64,000 bases of DNA, taken from the NCBI RefSeq assembly GCF_014489115.1, contig NZ_JACTAH010000001.1:682001-746000 (forward strand), given 5' to 3'. Numbering within the stretch: position 1 is the stretch's first letter; each line of letters starts with the position of its first letter. The stretch is from Thauera sedimentorum (lineage in GTDB: Bacteria > Pseudomonadota > Gammaproteobacteria > Burkholderiales > Rhodocyclaceae). A program made the position numbers and the translations under genes. Positions 25,404 through 34,044 of this stretch are shown piece by piece. The notes under the pieces are model-generated. The model was given only the letters and a program-made list of their open reading frames with translations, was not told the DNA's origin and ran no database searches.

Positions 25404-26198
25404 TCAGGCCGTGAGCGCCAGGGCCTCCACGGTGGCCGGACAGAGGACGTGGTGCAGGTCCACCACCGGGCCGATGACGATCAGCGACGGGGTGCGCAGG
25501 CCGGCGGCGCGCACGGTGGCGGGCAGGCTGCGGATCGGGCTGGTGACCATGCGCTGGCGCGGGGTGCTGGCCGCATGCACCACGGCGGCCGGGGTGTCGG
25601 CCGGCAGGCCGTGGGCGATCAGTTCGCTGCAGATGATCTCGAGCGCGCCCAGGCCCATGTAGATGACCACGGTCTGGTGTGGGCGGGCGAGCGCTTCCCA
25701 GTCAAGGTTCACCGTGCCGTCCTTGAGGTGGCCGGTGGTGAATACCAGGGTCTGTGCGTGGTCGCGGTGGGTGAGCGGGATGCCGGTACAGGCGGCCATG
25801 CCGGAAGCGGCGGTGACGCCGGGCACCACCTCACAGGCGATACCGGCTTCGACCAGTTCCTGCATCTCTTCGCCGCCACGTCCGAAGATGAAGGGGTCGC
25901 CGCCCTTGAGGCGGACCACGCTGAGCCCCTGTCCGGCGAGCTTCACCAGCAGGCGGTTGATCTCCTCCTGGGGCAGCGCGTGGTTGCCCGCTTCCTTGCC
26001 GACGTAGATGCGCTGGGCGTCCGCCCGCGCGAGTTCGAGGATGCCGTCGCCGACCAGATGGTCGTAGACGATCGCGTCGGCTTCGGCGATGCGGCGCGCG
26101 GCGCGCACGGTAAGCAGTTCGGCGTCGCCCGGGCCGGCGCCGACCAGGCTGACCTGTCCGGTGCGCGCGGGGGGGGAGATGCGGGTGGTGTGGTCCAT
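25404..26198 (-). CDS. nirE: Uroporphyrinogen-III C-methyltransferase for heme d1 (NirE/CobA)
   Basis: The enzyme methylates uroporphyrinogen III twice to precorrin-2, the entry step to siroheme and heme d1. From the ATG at 26198 (AGGAGG upstream) it has 264 residues. SUMT landmarks are VSLVGAGPGDAELLTVRAARRI, VYDHLV, VRLKGGDPFIFGRGGEE, VVPGVTAASGMAACTGIPLTHRD and YMGLG. An alternative ATG at 26345 would add 49 Pro/Arg-rich residues of no known family. It diverges from nirS across an FNR/Dnr-type box. The location beside the nir cluster, and the lack of a siroheme synthase fusion, favour NirE over a general CobA. Confidence 0.9.
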   Translation of the reverse strand: MDHTTRISPPARTGQVSLVGAGPGDAELLTVRAARRIAEADAIVYDHLVGDGILELARADAQRIYVGKEAGNHALPQEEINRLLVKLAGQGLSVVRLKGGDPFIFGRGGEEMQELVEAGIACEVVPGVTAASGMAACTGIPLTHRDHAQTLVFTTGHLKDGTVNLDWEALARPHQTVVIYMGLGALEIICSELIAHGLPADTPAAVVHAASTPRQRMVTSPIRSLPATVRAAGLRTPSLIVIGPVVDLHHVLCPATVEALALTA

Positions 26199-26405
26199 TT
26201 TCTTCGGCCCTCCTGCGGTCGCGCCCGGAGACGCGAATCCGCGTGTATCGAATCCCCGCATCGCAAGTGCAGCGGGGGGCGGATCGCTCAGCATCCTGCT
26301 GTCGGTCGAGGGTCGGGTGACACTGCTGGGGGGCCGGGGATTCATGGTTTTTCCTCTCGCCGAAAGCTTGAGACGGACTCTAGCAGTGAGGGTGATTCGC
26401 TGAAA

Positions 26406-26419
26406 TTGACTCAAGTTAA
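26406..26419. promoter_or_regulatory. FNR/Dnr-type box between nirE and nirS
   Basis: TTGAC-TCAA-GTTAA, a close match to the FNR/Dnr dyad TTGAT-N4-ATCAA. It is centred about 85 bp before the nirS start and lies in the shared nirE/nirS upstream region. The local dnr gene product is the likely binder. Confidence 0.7.
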
Positions 26420-26497
26420 AGACGCAATTTTCGTAGGGGAACAAAGTCCGCCCTGGCTGACTTAGGCCGACTCTGGCGATTTTTAGGGAGACCAATC

Positions 26498-28177
26498 ATG
26501 CGATTCAAAGGGTTGATGAGTGCCGTGGCGCTGGCAACGCTGCCGATGGCGATGAGCACCGCGTTTGCGGCCGATGCACCGCCGCTCAGCGATGACGAGC
26601 GCGCGCAGGCCAAGCAGATCTACTTCGAGCGCTGTGCCGGCTGCCACGGCGTGCTGCGCAAGGGCGCCACCGGCAAGAACCTCGAGCCGCACTGGACCAA
26701 GGCCTTGGCCGACGGCACCAAGATGGAAGGCGGTACGCTGAAGCTCGGTACCGATCGTCTGGAGAAGATCATTGCCTACGGTACCGACGGCGGCATGGTC
26801 AACTACGACGACATCCTGACCAAGGAAGAGATCAACCTGATGGCGCGCTACATCCAGCACACCCCGGATGTGCCGCCCGAGTTCTCGCTCAAGGACATGG
26901 AAAACAGCTGGAAGCTGATCGTTCCGGTTGAAGAACGTCCGAAGAAGCAGATGAACAAGATCAACCTGAAGAACATCTTCGCGGTCACCTTGCGCGACAC
27001 CGGCAAGCTGGCGCTGATCGACGGTGACACCAAGCAGATCTGGGACATCCTGGATACCGGCTACGCGGTGCACATCTCCCGTCTGTCGGCTTCCGGCCGC
27101 TATGTCTACACGGTGGGCCGCGACGGTCTGGTGACCCTGATCGACATGTGGTACGAGAAGCCCAAGACCGTGGCCACCATCCGCATGGGCTCCGACGCCC
27201 GTTCGGTGGATACCTCCAAGTTCAAGGGTTACGAAGACAAGTACCTGGTCGGTGGCACCTACTGGCCGCCCCAGTACTCGATCATGGACGGCGAGACCCT
27301 CAAGCCGCTCAAGATCGTGTCCACCCGCGGCATGACCGTGGATGGCGAGTACCACCCGGAACCGCGCGTGGCCTCCATCGTGTCCTCGCACATCAAGCCC
27401 GAGTGGGTCATCAACGTGAAGGAAACCGGCATGATCCTGCTGGTTGACTACACCGACATCGAGAACCTCAAGACCACCCAGATCGACTCCGCCAAGTTCC
27501 TGCACGACGGCGGCTGGGATGCTTCCAAGCGCTACTTCATGGTGGCGGCCAACGCCTCCAACAAGGTGGCCGCGGTCGATACCAAGACCGGCAAGCTCGC
27601 CGCCCTGGTCGACACCGCGAAGATCCCGCACCCGGGTCGTGGCGCGAACTTCACCCACAAGCAGTACGGTCCGGTGTGGGCCACCGGCCACCTGGGTGAC
27701 GACGTGGTGTCGCTGATCTCCACCCCGTCGGAGGAGAAGAAGGATGCCAAGTTCAAGGAGCACAACTGGAAGGTCGTCGAGGAACTGAAGATGCCGGGCG
27801 CCGGCAACCTGTTCGTCAAGACGCATCCGAAGTCCCAGAACCTGTGGGCCGATGCGCCGATGAACCCGGAGCGCGAAGTGGCCGAATCGGTGTACGTGTT
27901 CGACATGAACGACCTGTCCAAGGAACCGCGCCGTCTCGACGTGGCCAAGGACTCCGGTCTGCCGATGACCACCGCGATCCGTCGCGCCGTGCATCCTGAG
28001 TACAGCCAGGATGGTTCCGAAGTGTGGATCTCGCTGTGGGGTGGCAAGACCGACCAGTCCGCCATCGTGATCTACGACGACAAGACGCTGAAGCTCAAGA
28101 AGGTGATCACCGATCCCAACATCGTGACGCCGACCGGCAAGTTCAACGTCTTCAACACCCAGTTCGACATTTACTAA
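26498..28177 (+). CDS. nirS: Cytochrome cd1 nitrite reductase
   Basis: Periplasmic enzyme that reduces nitrite to nitric oxide. The product has 559 residues, the family's usual length. A signal peptide ends near residue 25 (MSTAFAADA). The cytochrome c domain carries the heme site C46-AG-CH50. The rest is the eight-bladed propeller that binds heme d1, with typical strings such as TLRDTGKLALIDGD, SRLSASGRYVYTVGRDG, VGGTYWPPQYSIMDGETL, EPRVASIVSSHIKPEWVINVKE and HPGRGANFTH. It is the first gene of the nirS-nirT-c552-cupredoxin run. Confidence 0.98.
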   Translation: MRFKGLMSAVALATLPMAMSTAFAADAPPLSDDERAQAKQIYFERCAGCHGVLRKGATGKNLEPHWTKALADGTKMEGGTLKLGTDRLEKIIAYGTDGGMVNYDDILTKEEINLMARYIQHTPDVPPEFSLKDMENSWKLIVPVEERPKKQMNKINLKNIFAVTLRDTGKLALIDGDTKQIWDILDTGYAVHISRLSASGRYVYTVGRDGLVTLIDMWYEKPKTVATIRMGSDARSVDTSKFKGYEDKYLVGGTYWPPQYSIMDGETLKPLKIVSTRGMTVDGEYHPEPRVASIVSSHIKPEWVINVKETGMILLVDYTDIENLKTTQIDSAKFLHDGGWDASKRYFMVAANASNKVAAVDTKTGKLAALVDTAKIPHPGRGANFTHKQYGPVWATGHLGDDVVSLISTPSEEKKDAKFKEHNWKVVEELKMPGAGNLFVKTHPKSQNLWADAPMNPEREVAESVYVFDMNDLSKEPRRLDVAKDSGLPMTTAIRRAVHPEYSQDGSEVWISLWGGKTDQSAIVIYDDKTLKLKKVITDPNIVTPTGKFNVFNTQFDIY

Positions 28178-28268
28178 GAGCCTCCGTCGGCCCGCACCCG
28201 TCGTCCGCAGAACACCGCGGCGGCGGGTGCGTCAGCCGCATCGATGACTACTCGCGGGAAATGGAGAC

Positions 28269-28880
28269 ATGACCGATCAAAACGACAAGGAACGCGCCGG
28301 CCAGTCCGGCGGGCTGTTCACCCGACTGCGCCAGCCCAGCGTCAAGCATTCTCTCGGTGGGTTGCTGCTGGTCGGTTTCATCGTCGGCGTCCTGTTCTGG
28401 GGCGGATTCAACACGGCGATGGAAGCCACCAACACAGAGAAGTTCTGCATCTCCTGCCATGAGATGTATGACAACGTGTACCAGGAGTACAAGGAAACCA
28501 TCCACTACACTAACCGCACCGGTGTGCGGGCGGTGTGCTCGGACTGCCATGTGCCCAAGGACTGGACGCACAAGATGATCCGCAAGATCCAGGCGTCGCG
28601 CGAAGTCTGGGGCAAGATCACCGGCACCATCGACACGCGCGAGAAGTTCGAGGCCAAGCGCCTGACCCTGGCGCGACGCGAGTGGGCGCGGATGAAGGGC
28701 AACGATTCGCGCGAATGCCGCAACTGCCACAGCTTCGACAGCATGAACACCGAGGCGCAGAAGAAGCGCGCTTCCCGCCAGCACGAGATGGCGCGCGAAG
28801 ACCGCATGACCTGCATCGATTGCCACAAGGGCATTGCGCACCACAAGCCCGAAGGCATGACCGAGGAAGACGAAGAGTAA
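28269..28880 (+). CDS. nirT: NapC/NirT-family tetraheme cytochrome c
   Basis: Membrane-anchored quinol dehydrogenase that passes electrons from the quinone pool to periplasmic reductases. The 203-residue protein has one N-terminal membrane helix (about 28-48, [18 protein letters not shown]) and four CxxCH sites: 60-64, 90-94, 150-154 and 182-186. Length and layout fit NirT. It follows nirS after a 91-bp gap that can fold into a GC-rich hairpin with GCACCCG and CGGGTGC arms (about 28194-28230). Confidence 0.93.
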   Translation: MTDQNDKERAGQSGGLFTRLRQPSVKHSLGGLLLVGFIVGVLFWGGFNTAMEATNTEKFCISCHEMYDNVYQEYKETIHYTNRTGVRAVCSDCHVPKDWTHKMIRKIQASREVWGKITGTIDTREKFEAKRLTLARREWARMKGNDSRECRNCHSFDSMNTEAQKKRASRQHEMAREDRMTCIDCHKGIAHHKPEGMTEEDEE

Positions 28881-28931
28881 ACCCGGAGCCGCGGCACCCC
28901 CGCCGCGGCCCCACCTCACGGGAGAACCGAG

Positions 28932-29804
28932 ATGAAGAAAACGATGATCGCCGGCGCGCTCGGAGTGGTGTGCGCCATCGGCTTCAGCGCCGCCCATGCT
29001 GCCCCGCCGGCCGACTGGAGCAAGGTTGCCGCCACCAGCATCACCCTGTTCTATCCGGGCGTGTCGCCGATGGAATGGATCACCAAGGGTACCGAGCACG
29101 GCGGCGCGCGCGCGCTGAAGAAGGGCGATACCTGTGCCGACTGCCACAGCGACGAAACCGACAAGATGGGCCAGCTGATCTCCAGCGGCGAGAAGATCGA
29201 GCCGACGCCGATCGCCGGCAAGGCCGGCTTCATCCCGGTCAAGGTGCAGGCCGCCCACGATGGCGACACCCTGTACCTGCGCTTCTCCTGGAAGCAGCCC
29301 AAGGCTTCGGGCGCGGCCAAGATGGACGACAAGAACCCGATGAAGATCGCCTTCATGCTCGACCAGGGCAAGGTGGCGATGGCCGACCAGAGCGGCTGCT
29401 GGGCGAGTTGCCACAAGGACTCGCGCACCATGCCGGGCGCGGCCGACAGCAAGAAGAAGTACGTCAAGGACGGCTCCGTCTCCGGCGGCGTGTTCTATGA
29501 CCTGCTGCAGTGGCGCAGCGGCGAGAAGAAGGGCTTCGACGGCCATGTGGCCGACACCCGCGTGATGGAAGGCGGCAAGGCCCTGGCCTCGGCCGAAGGC
29601 AAGCTCGACGGCGACACCTGGTCGGTGGTGTTTGCGCGCAAGTTCGCCGGCGGCGAAGGCGACGTGGCGCTGGCGGCAGGCAAGACCTACAACTTCGGTT
29701 TCGCCATCCACGACGACCACGCGGCCGGGCGCTTCCACCACGTCTCGCTGGGCTACACGCTCGGCATCGACGCCAAGGCCGACATCACCGCGGCCAAGCA
29801 GTAA
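28932..29804 (+). CDS. Cytochrome c-552-type protein with EBDH-like heme domain
   Basis: A 290-residue periplasmic protein with a signal peptide (to about residue 23, FSAAHA). Its fold strings (PVKVQAAHDGDTLYLRFSWKQP, KTYNFGFAIHDDHAAGRFHHVSLGYTLG) match the ethylbenzene-dehydrogenase-related heme domain family, which includes the c-552 cytochromes found beside nirS (called NirB in some denitrifiers). It has a normal heme site C68-ADCH72. A second candidate, C156-WASCH161, has three residues between the cysteines instead of two. It probably relays electrons from NirT to NirS. Confidence 0.85.
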   Translation: MKKTMIAGALGVVCAIGFSAAHAAPPADWSKVAATSITLFYPGVSPMEWITKGTEHGGARALKKGDTCADCHSDETDKMGQLISSGEKIEPTPIAGKAGFIPVKVQAAHDGDTLYLRFSWKQPKASGAAKMDDKNPMKIAFMLDQGKVAMADQSGCWASCHKDSRTMPGAADSKKKYVKDGSVSGGVFYDLLQWRSGEKKGFDGHVADTRVMEGGKALASAEGKLDGDTWSVVFARKFAGGEGDVALAAGKTYNFGFAIHDDHAAGRFHHVSLGYTLGIDAKADITAAKQ

Positions 29805-30166
29805 TGCGTTCCCCACGGCGGCAACAGGGGGCGGCAGCCGGCGCGGTATGCCGGCTGCCGGCCGCCGTCCTCGCGCTGGCGGCCGCCCTGGCCGCACCCG
29901 GCGCGCTGGCGGCCGAGCACGAGGTCAGCATCGTCGACTACAAGTTCGAACCGGCGGTGGTCGAGATCCGTCCGGGCGATACCGTCACCTGGGTGAACAA
30001 CGAGAAGCGCACCAGCCACTCGGTGGTGTTCGACGCCACCGGCGAGGAGTCCGAGCGCTTCTTTCCCGGCGAACGCTGGTCCCACACCTTCGGGCAGGCG
30101 GGGGAGTTCTCCTATCACTGCGGCCCGCACCCGGAGATGACCGGCAAAGTCGTAGTCGCTGATTGA
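29804..30166 (+). CDS. Small type 1 copper protein (cupredoxin)
   Basis: The start (ATG 29804) shares one base with the previous stop (TAATG), so translation is coupled. The product has 120 residues. A signal peptide ends near residue 37 (APGALAAEH). The plastocyanin-like fold keeps all type 1 copper ligands: His72 (KRTSHSVVF), Cys106, His109 and Met112 (YHCGPHPEM). It is a plausible soluble electron donor to NirS or to cNor. Such a gene inside the nirS run is not universal. Confidence 0.87.
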   Translation: MRSPRRQQGAAAGAVCRLPAAVLALAAALAAPGALAAEHEVSIVDYKFEPAVVEIRPGDTVTWVNNEKRTSHSVVFDATGEESERFFPGERWSHTFGQAGEFSYHCGPHPEMTGKVVVAD

Positions 30167-30178
30167 CATTCCGTCTGT

Positions 30179-30251
30179 GTAGGAGCGGCCTTGGCCGCGA
30201 TGCGGCGCGTGGCAACCCCACCGCCGTGATCGCGGCCAAGGCCGTTCTTAC
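30179..30251. repeat. REP-like palindromic pair, copy 1
   Basis: Arms GTAGGAGCGGCCTTGGCCGC and its inverse (ending CTTAC) flank about 28 bp of less conserved sequence. Same element type as at 33976, 38546, 41327 and 44655. It lies between the cupredoxin gene and the Dnr box before nirC. Confidence 0.8.
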
Positions 30252-30277
30252 GTGAAGCCTGCCGGCCCCCCGACGCG

Positions 30278-30291
30278 TTGATTCGGGTCAA
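30278..30291. promoter_or_regulatory. FNR/Dnr-type box before nirC
   Basis: TTGAT-TCGG-GTCAA, nine of ten consensus positions. It is centred about 68 bp upstream of the nirC ATG at 30353. It probably drives nirC-F-DL-G-H-J-N. Confidence 0.75.
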
Positions 30292-30352
30292 GGTTTTCCG
30301 CCCCCCGCAGGTTCATCTTACGCACCATCCTCAAGGCATCGGGACTCCAGCG

Positions 30353-30718
30353 ATGAAACCACCTCCTATCGTCATCCATGTGGCCGTCCTGCTCGGCACC
30401 GCCTTCGTGGCCGCCTACGCGGCCGCTGCCGCCGATCCGCATCCGGCCCCGAAGCCCGAGCGCCAGCGCGAGCTGGTCAGCATGGTCCGCCAGGACTGTG
30501 GCTCCTGTCATGGGCTTACCCTCTCCGGTGGGCTGGGCCCGGCGCTGCTGCCGGCCACGCTGGCCGACAAGCCGCTGGATTCCATGGTGGCCACGGTCAT
30601 GAACGGCCGCCCCGGCACCGCCATGCCCGGGTGGTCGCGCTTCATGAACGAGGCCGAAGCCGAGTGGATCGTGCGAGCCCTGGCCGCCGGCTTCCCGACC
30701 GACGGAGCCGGACAATGA
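30353..30718 (+). CDS. nirC: Periplasmic c-type cytochrome NirC
   Basis: A 121-residue monoheme cytochrome. Signal peptide to about residue 27 (AAYAAAAADPH), heme site C49-GSCH53, and methionine ligand likely in GTAMPGW. NirC is the usual first gene of the heme d1 operon and can pass electrons to NirS or take part in d1 maturation. The ATG at 30353 is chosen because it begins the signal peptide; the longer open frame from 30278 has none. The stop overlaps the nirF start (ATGA). Confidence 0.92.
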   Translation: MKPPPIVIHVAVLLGTAFVAAYAAAAADPHPAPKPERQRELVSMVRQDCGSCHGLTLSGGLGPALLPATLADKPLDSMVATVMNGRPGTAMPGWSRFMNEAEAEWIVRALAAGFPTDGAGQ

Positions 30719-31884
30719 AGCGCCTGCTGCTTGCCGCCTCCGCCGCCTTGCTGCTCGCCGGCTGTGCGGCCACGCCGCCCTTGCGCGGCACCGGCGACCT
30801 CGGCCTGGTCATCGAACGCTCCACCGGCCAGGTGGCGGTGGTCTCGCACACCAGCCGCGAGCGCCTGGCCACCGTGCCCGGCCTGGGCGACCTGTCGCAC
30901 GCCCACGTCACCTATTCGCGCGACGGGCGCTACGGCTACGTGTTCGGCCGCGATGGCGGGCTCACCAAGGTCGACCTGCTGCGCGGGCGCATCGAGCGCC
31001 GCGTGGTGCAGGCCGGCAACTCCATCGGCGGCTCGATCTCGCAGGACGGCCGCCTGGTGGTGGCGCAGAACTACGCGCCGGGCGGGCTCAAGGTGTTCGA
31101 CGCCGACACCCTGGAACAGCTCTCCGAGATCCCCGCCGAGTACGCCCCCGGCAAACGCTCCAAGGTGGTCGGTCTGGCGGACCTGCCCGGCCAGCGCTTC
31201 GCCTACGCGCTGTTCGAGGCCGGCGAGATCTGGGTCACCGATCTCTCCGACCCGCGCAATCCCAAGACCCAACGCTACCCCGCCGGCCGTCAGCCCTATG
31301 ACGGCCTGGTGACCCCGGACGGGCGCTACTTCATTGCCGGCCTGTTCGGCGAGGACGGCCTGGCGCTGCTCGACCTGTGGTACCCGGAGCGCGGCGTGAA
31401 GAAGATCCTCGCCGGCTACGGCAAGGGCGAGGCGCCGCTGCCGGTGTACAAGATGCCCCACCTGCGCGGCTGGGCGGTGGCCGGCGGCCACGCCTACCTG
31501 CCGGCCATCGGCCGCCACGAGGTGCTGGTGGTCGACACGCGGACCTGGCAGGAGGTCGCCCGCATCCCGGTGCACAGCCAACCGGTTTTCGTCATGGCAC
31601 GCCCGGACGGCCGCCAGGTGTGGGTGAACTTCGCCTTCCCGGACAACGGCACGGTGCAGGTCATCGACACCGAGGCCAAGGCGGTGATCGACACGCTCAC
31701 CCCGGGGCGCGCGGTGCTGCACATGGAGTTCACCCCGCGCGGCGAGGCGGTGTGGCTGTCTTCGCGCGACGACAACAAGGTGGTGGTGGTCGATACCGAC
31801 AGCCGCCGCACGCTCGCCGAACTGCCTGCCGAGCACCCCAGCGGCATCTTCTTCACCAGCCGCGCAGCGCGCATCGGATTCTGA
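30715..31884 (+). CDS. nirF: Heme d1 biosynthesis lipoprotein NirF
   Basis: A 389-residue propeller protein related to the d1 domain of NirS. It begins with a lipoprotein signal (LLLAGC, Cys17), so it is anchored to a periplasm-facing membrane. Typical strings are HAHVTYSRDGRYGYVFGRDGGLTKVDLL, GGSISQDGRLVVAQNY and LPVYKMPHLRGWAVAGG. NirF is needed for the late steps of heme d1 assembly. It overlaps nirC by 4 bp and is followed 2 bp later by nirDL. Confidence 0.95.
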   Translation: MKRLLLAASAALLLAGCAATPPLRGTGDLGLVIERSTGQVAVVSHTSRERLATVPGLGDLSHAHVTYSRDGRYGYVFGRDGGLTKVDLLRGRIERRVVQAGNSIGGSISQDGRLVVAQNYAPGGLKVFDADTLEQLSEIPAEYAPGKRSKVVGLADLPGQRFAYALFEAGEIWVTDLSDPRNPKTQRYPAGRQPYDGLVTPDGRYFIAGLFGEDGLALLDLWYPERGVKKILAGYGKGEAPLPVYKMPHLRGWAVAGGHAYLPAIGRHEVLVVDTRTWQEVARIPVHSQPVFVMARPDGRQVWVNFAFPDNGTVQVIDTEAKAVIDTLTPGRAVLHMEFTPRGEAVWLSSRDDNKVVVVDTDSRRTLAELPAEHPSGIFFTSRAARIGF

Positions 31885-31886
31885 CC

Positions 31887-32903
31887 ATGGACGAGGCCCG
31901 TCGCCTGCGCCTGCTCAACGAATGGCAGCACGGCTTTCCGCTGGTCGATCGGCCCTTCGCCGAACTCGGCCGCGCGGTCGGTGCCAGCGAGGACGAGGTG
32001 CTCGACGCCTTCCGCGCCGGGCTGGCGGAGGGGGTGGTGAGCCGCATCGGCCCGGTGGTGGCGCCGCGCCGGGTGGGCGCCAGCGCGCTGGCTGCGCTGG
32101 CGGCGCCGCCCGAGCGCCTGGCCGAGGTGGCCGCGCGGGTCAGCGCCCGGCCCGAGGTCAATCACAACTACGAACGCGAGCACAGCCTCAACCTGTGGTT
32201 CGTGCTCACCGCGGCCAGCCAGGACGCGCTGGACGCGGCGGTGGCGGCGATTGCCGCCGACACCGGCCTGCAGCCGGTGGTGCTGCCCATGGTCGAGGCC
32301 TATCACATCGACCTCGGCTTCGATCTGTGCGGTATCTCCGCCTACCGGGCCGGCCGCCGCGAGCCGGTGAAGCAGGCCGCTCGCCTGGCCAGCAGCCCGC
32401 CATGTGCGCTGCCGGGCATCGAGCAGGGTCTGCTGCAGGCCCTGCAGCGCGGCCTGCCTATCGTTCCGCGGCCCTATGAAGTGCTGGGCGAGCGGGTGGA
32501 GCTATCGGGCGCGCTGGTGTGCGCCTTCATCGACGAATGGCTGGCCTCCGGCCTGCTGCAGCGCTTCGGCGTGGTGGTGCGTCACCACGAACTCGGCTAC
32601 ACCGCCAACGCCATGTGCGTGTGGGACGTGCCGGACGACAAGGTGGGCGAGATCGGCCACCTGCTCGGCGGCGAGGCGCAGGTCACCCTGTGCTACCGCC
32701 GTCGCCGCGCGCTGCCGCAGTGGCGCTACAACCTGTTCTGCATGATCCACGGCAAGGCCCGCGACGAGGTGCTGGCCACCCGCGCGGGCATCGCCGAGCG
32801 CCTCGGGCTCGACCAGTGGCCGCACGAGGTGCTGTTCAGCCGCCGCCGCTTCAAGCAACGCGGGGCCTGTTACCTGCCCGACCCGGAGCCCGCCGATGTC
32901 TGA
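31887..32903 (+). CDS. nirDL: Siroheme decarboxylase, NirD-NirL fusion
   Basis: The 338-residue product contains two Lrp/AsnC-like units in tandem. The first is about 1-155 (RLRLLNEWQHGFPLVDRPF). The second is about 180-330 (LPGIEQGLLQALQRGLPIVPRPYEVLGE, HHELGYTANAMCVWDVPDDKVGEIG, CYRRRRALPQWRYNLFCMIHG). These correspond to separate NirD and NirL of other organisms. With NirG and NirH it removes two acetate carboxyls from siroheme to give 12,18-didecarboxysiroheme. The helix-turn-helix is retained as a fold, not as a regulator. Confidence 0.92.
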   Translation: MDEARRLRLLNEWQHGFPLVDRPFAELGRAVGASEDEVLDAFRAGLAEGVVSRIGPVVAPRRVGASALAALAAPPERLAEVAARVSARPEVNHNYEREHSLNLWFVLTAASQDALDAAVAAIAADTGLQPVVLPMVEAYHIDLGFDLCGISAYRAGRREPVKQAARLASSPPCALPGIEQGLLQALQRGLPIVPRPYEVLGERVELSGALVCAFIDEWLASGLLQRFGVVVRHHELGYTANAMCVWDVPDDKVGEIGHLLGGEAQVTLCYRRRRALPQWRYNLFCMIHGKARDEVLATRAGIAERLGLDQWPHEVLFSRRRFKQRGACYLPDPEPADV

Positions 32904-33375
32904 AGGACTACCCCCGCCGCGCGACCCGATCGACGAGATCGACCGCCGCCTGATCAACAGCCTGCAGGGCGACTTCCCGCTCAGCCACCGGCCCTACGGC
33001 GTGGTCGCCGAGCGCCTGGGGCTGGGCGAGGAGGAGGTCATCCGCCGCCTGCGCCGACTGCTTGCCGACCGCGTGCTGACCCGCTTCGGGCCGATGTTTC
33101 AGATCGAACGTGCCGGCGGCGCCTTCTGCCTGGCGGCGATGGAGGTGCCCGAGGCGCGCTGGCCCAACGTGGTGGCGCAGGTCAACCTGCGCCCGGAAGT
33201 GGCGCACAACTACCGCCGCGAACACCGCCTCAACATGTGGTTCGTGCTGGCCACCGAGACGCCTGAGGGCATCGGCCGCTGCGCCGGGGAGATCGAGCGC
33301 GATACCGGGCTGGCCGTGCATCTGTTCCCCAAGGAGCGCGAGTACTTCGTCGAAATGAAACTGGAGGCGAGATGA
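32896..33375 (+). CDS. nirG: Siroheme decarboxylase subunit NirG
   Basis: A 159-residue Lrp/AsnC-type protein (DPIDEIDRRLINSLQGDFPLSHRPYGVVAERLG, NYRREHRLNMWFVLATE). It overlaps the nirDL end by 8 bp and the nirH start by 4 bp. The NYRREHRLNMWFV motif holds the histidine and arginine typical of the NirD/NirG half of the decarboxylase. Its partner is NirH. Confidence 0.92.
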   Translation: MSEGLPPPRDPIDEIDRRLINSLQGDFPLSHRPYGVVAERLGLGEEEVIRRLRRLLADRVLTRFGPMFQIERAGGAFCLAAMEVPEARWPNVVAQVNLRPEVAHNYRREHRLNMWFVLATETPEGIGRCAGEIERDTGLAVHLFPKEREYFVEMKLEAR

Positions 33376-33890
33376 GCGCCCGTGAGACCAGCGCACCCGT
33401 TCCGCTGGACGATATCGACCGCAGCCTGATGCGTGCCACCCAGGGTGGCCTGCCGCTGCTGCCCAAGCCCTACGAGGCCATCGCCGCGCGCGTCGGCATC
33501 GACGAGAGCGAGGTGCGCCGCCGCCTGGCCGCGATGCTGGACAAGGGTGTGATCCGCCGCATCGGCGCGGTGCCCAACCACTACGCCCTGGGCTACACCG
33601 CCAATGGCATGAGCGTGTGGGACGTGGACGACGCCGCCATCGATGCGGCCGGCGAGCGCGTCGGCGCGCTGCCCTTCGTCACCCACTGCTACCGCCGTCC
33701 GCGCCACCTGCCGGACTGGCCCTACAACCTGTTCGCCATGGTGCACGGCGCCAGCCGCGAGGAAGTGATGGCGCATGTGGACGAGATCCGCGCGCTGCTC
33801 GCGCATTGCGTCCCGGGCGCCCTGCGCGGCAGCGACGTGCTGTTCTCCACCGCCATCCTGAAAAAGACCGGACTGCGTCTGAGGGATTGA
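33372..33890 (+). CDS. nirH: Siroheme decarboxylase subunit NirH
   Basis: A 172-residue Lrp/AsnC-type protein (LDDIDRSLMRATQGGLPLLPKPYEAIAARVG, PNHYALGYTANGMSVWDVDD, CYRRPRHLPDWPYNLFAMVHG). It is the NirL/NirH half of the decarboxylase and is clearly similar to the second unit of NirDL. The start overlaps the nirG stop by 4 bp. Confidence 0.92.
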   Translation: MSARETSAPVPLDDIDRSLMRATQGGLPLLPKPYEAIAARVGIDESEVRRRLAAMLDKGVIRRIGAVPNHYALGYTANGMSVWDVDDAAIDAAGERVGALPFVTHCYRRPRHLPDWPYNLFAMVHGASREEVMAHVDEIRALLAHCVPGALRGSDVLFSTAILKKTGLRLRD

Positions 33891-33975
33891 TTCGGATCAT
33901 TTCGTGGCTGCGGTCCGGCGGTTCTAATCGGTGTGAGCGCGATGCGCGCCCCGCACACTTGGCGGCCGTATCGCT

Positions 33976-34001
33976 GTAGGAGTGGCCAAGGCCGCTCCTA
34001 C
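33976..34001. repeat. REP-like palindrome, copy 2 (compact form)
   Basis: A single 26-bp palindrome, GTAGGAGTGGCC followed almost at once by its inverse GGCCGCTCCTAC. It looks like the outer arms of the longer elements joined without the centre. It lies in the 154-bp gap between nirH and nirJ. Confidence 0.75.
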
Positions 34002-34044
34002 ACGCGCTGACGCAAGACAACCGGACCAGACCAGAAGGCCATCC

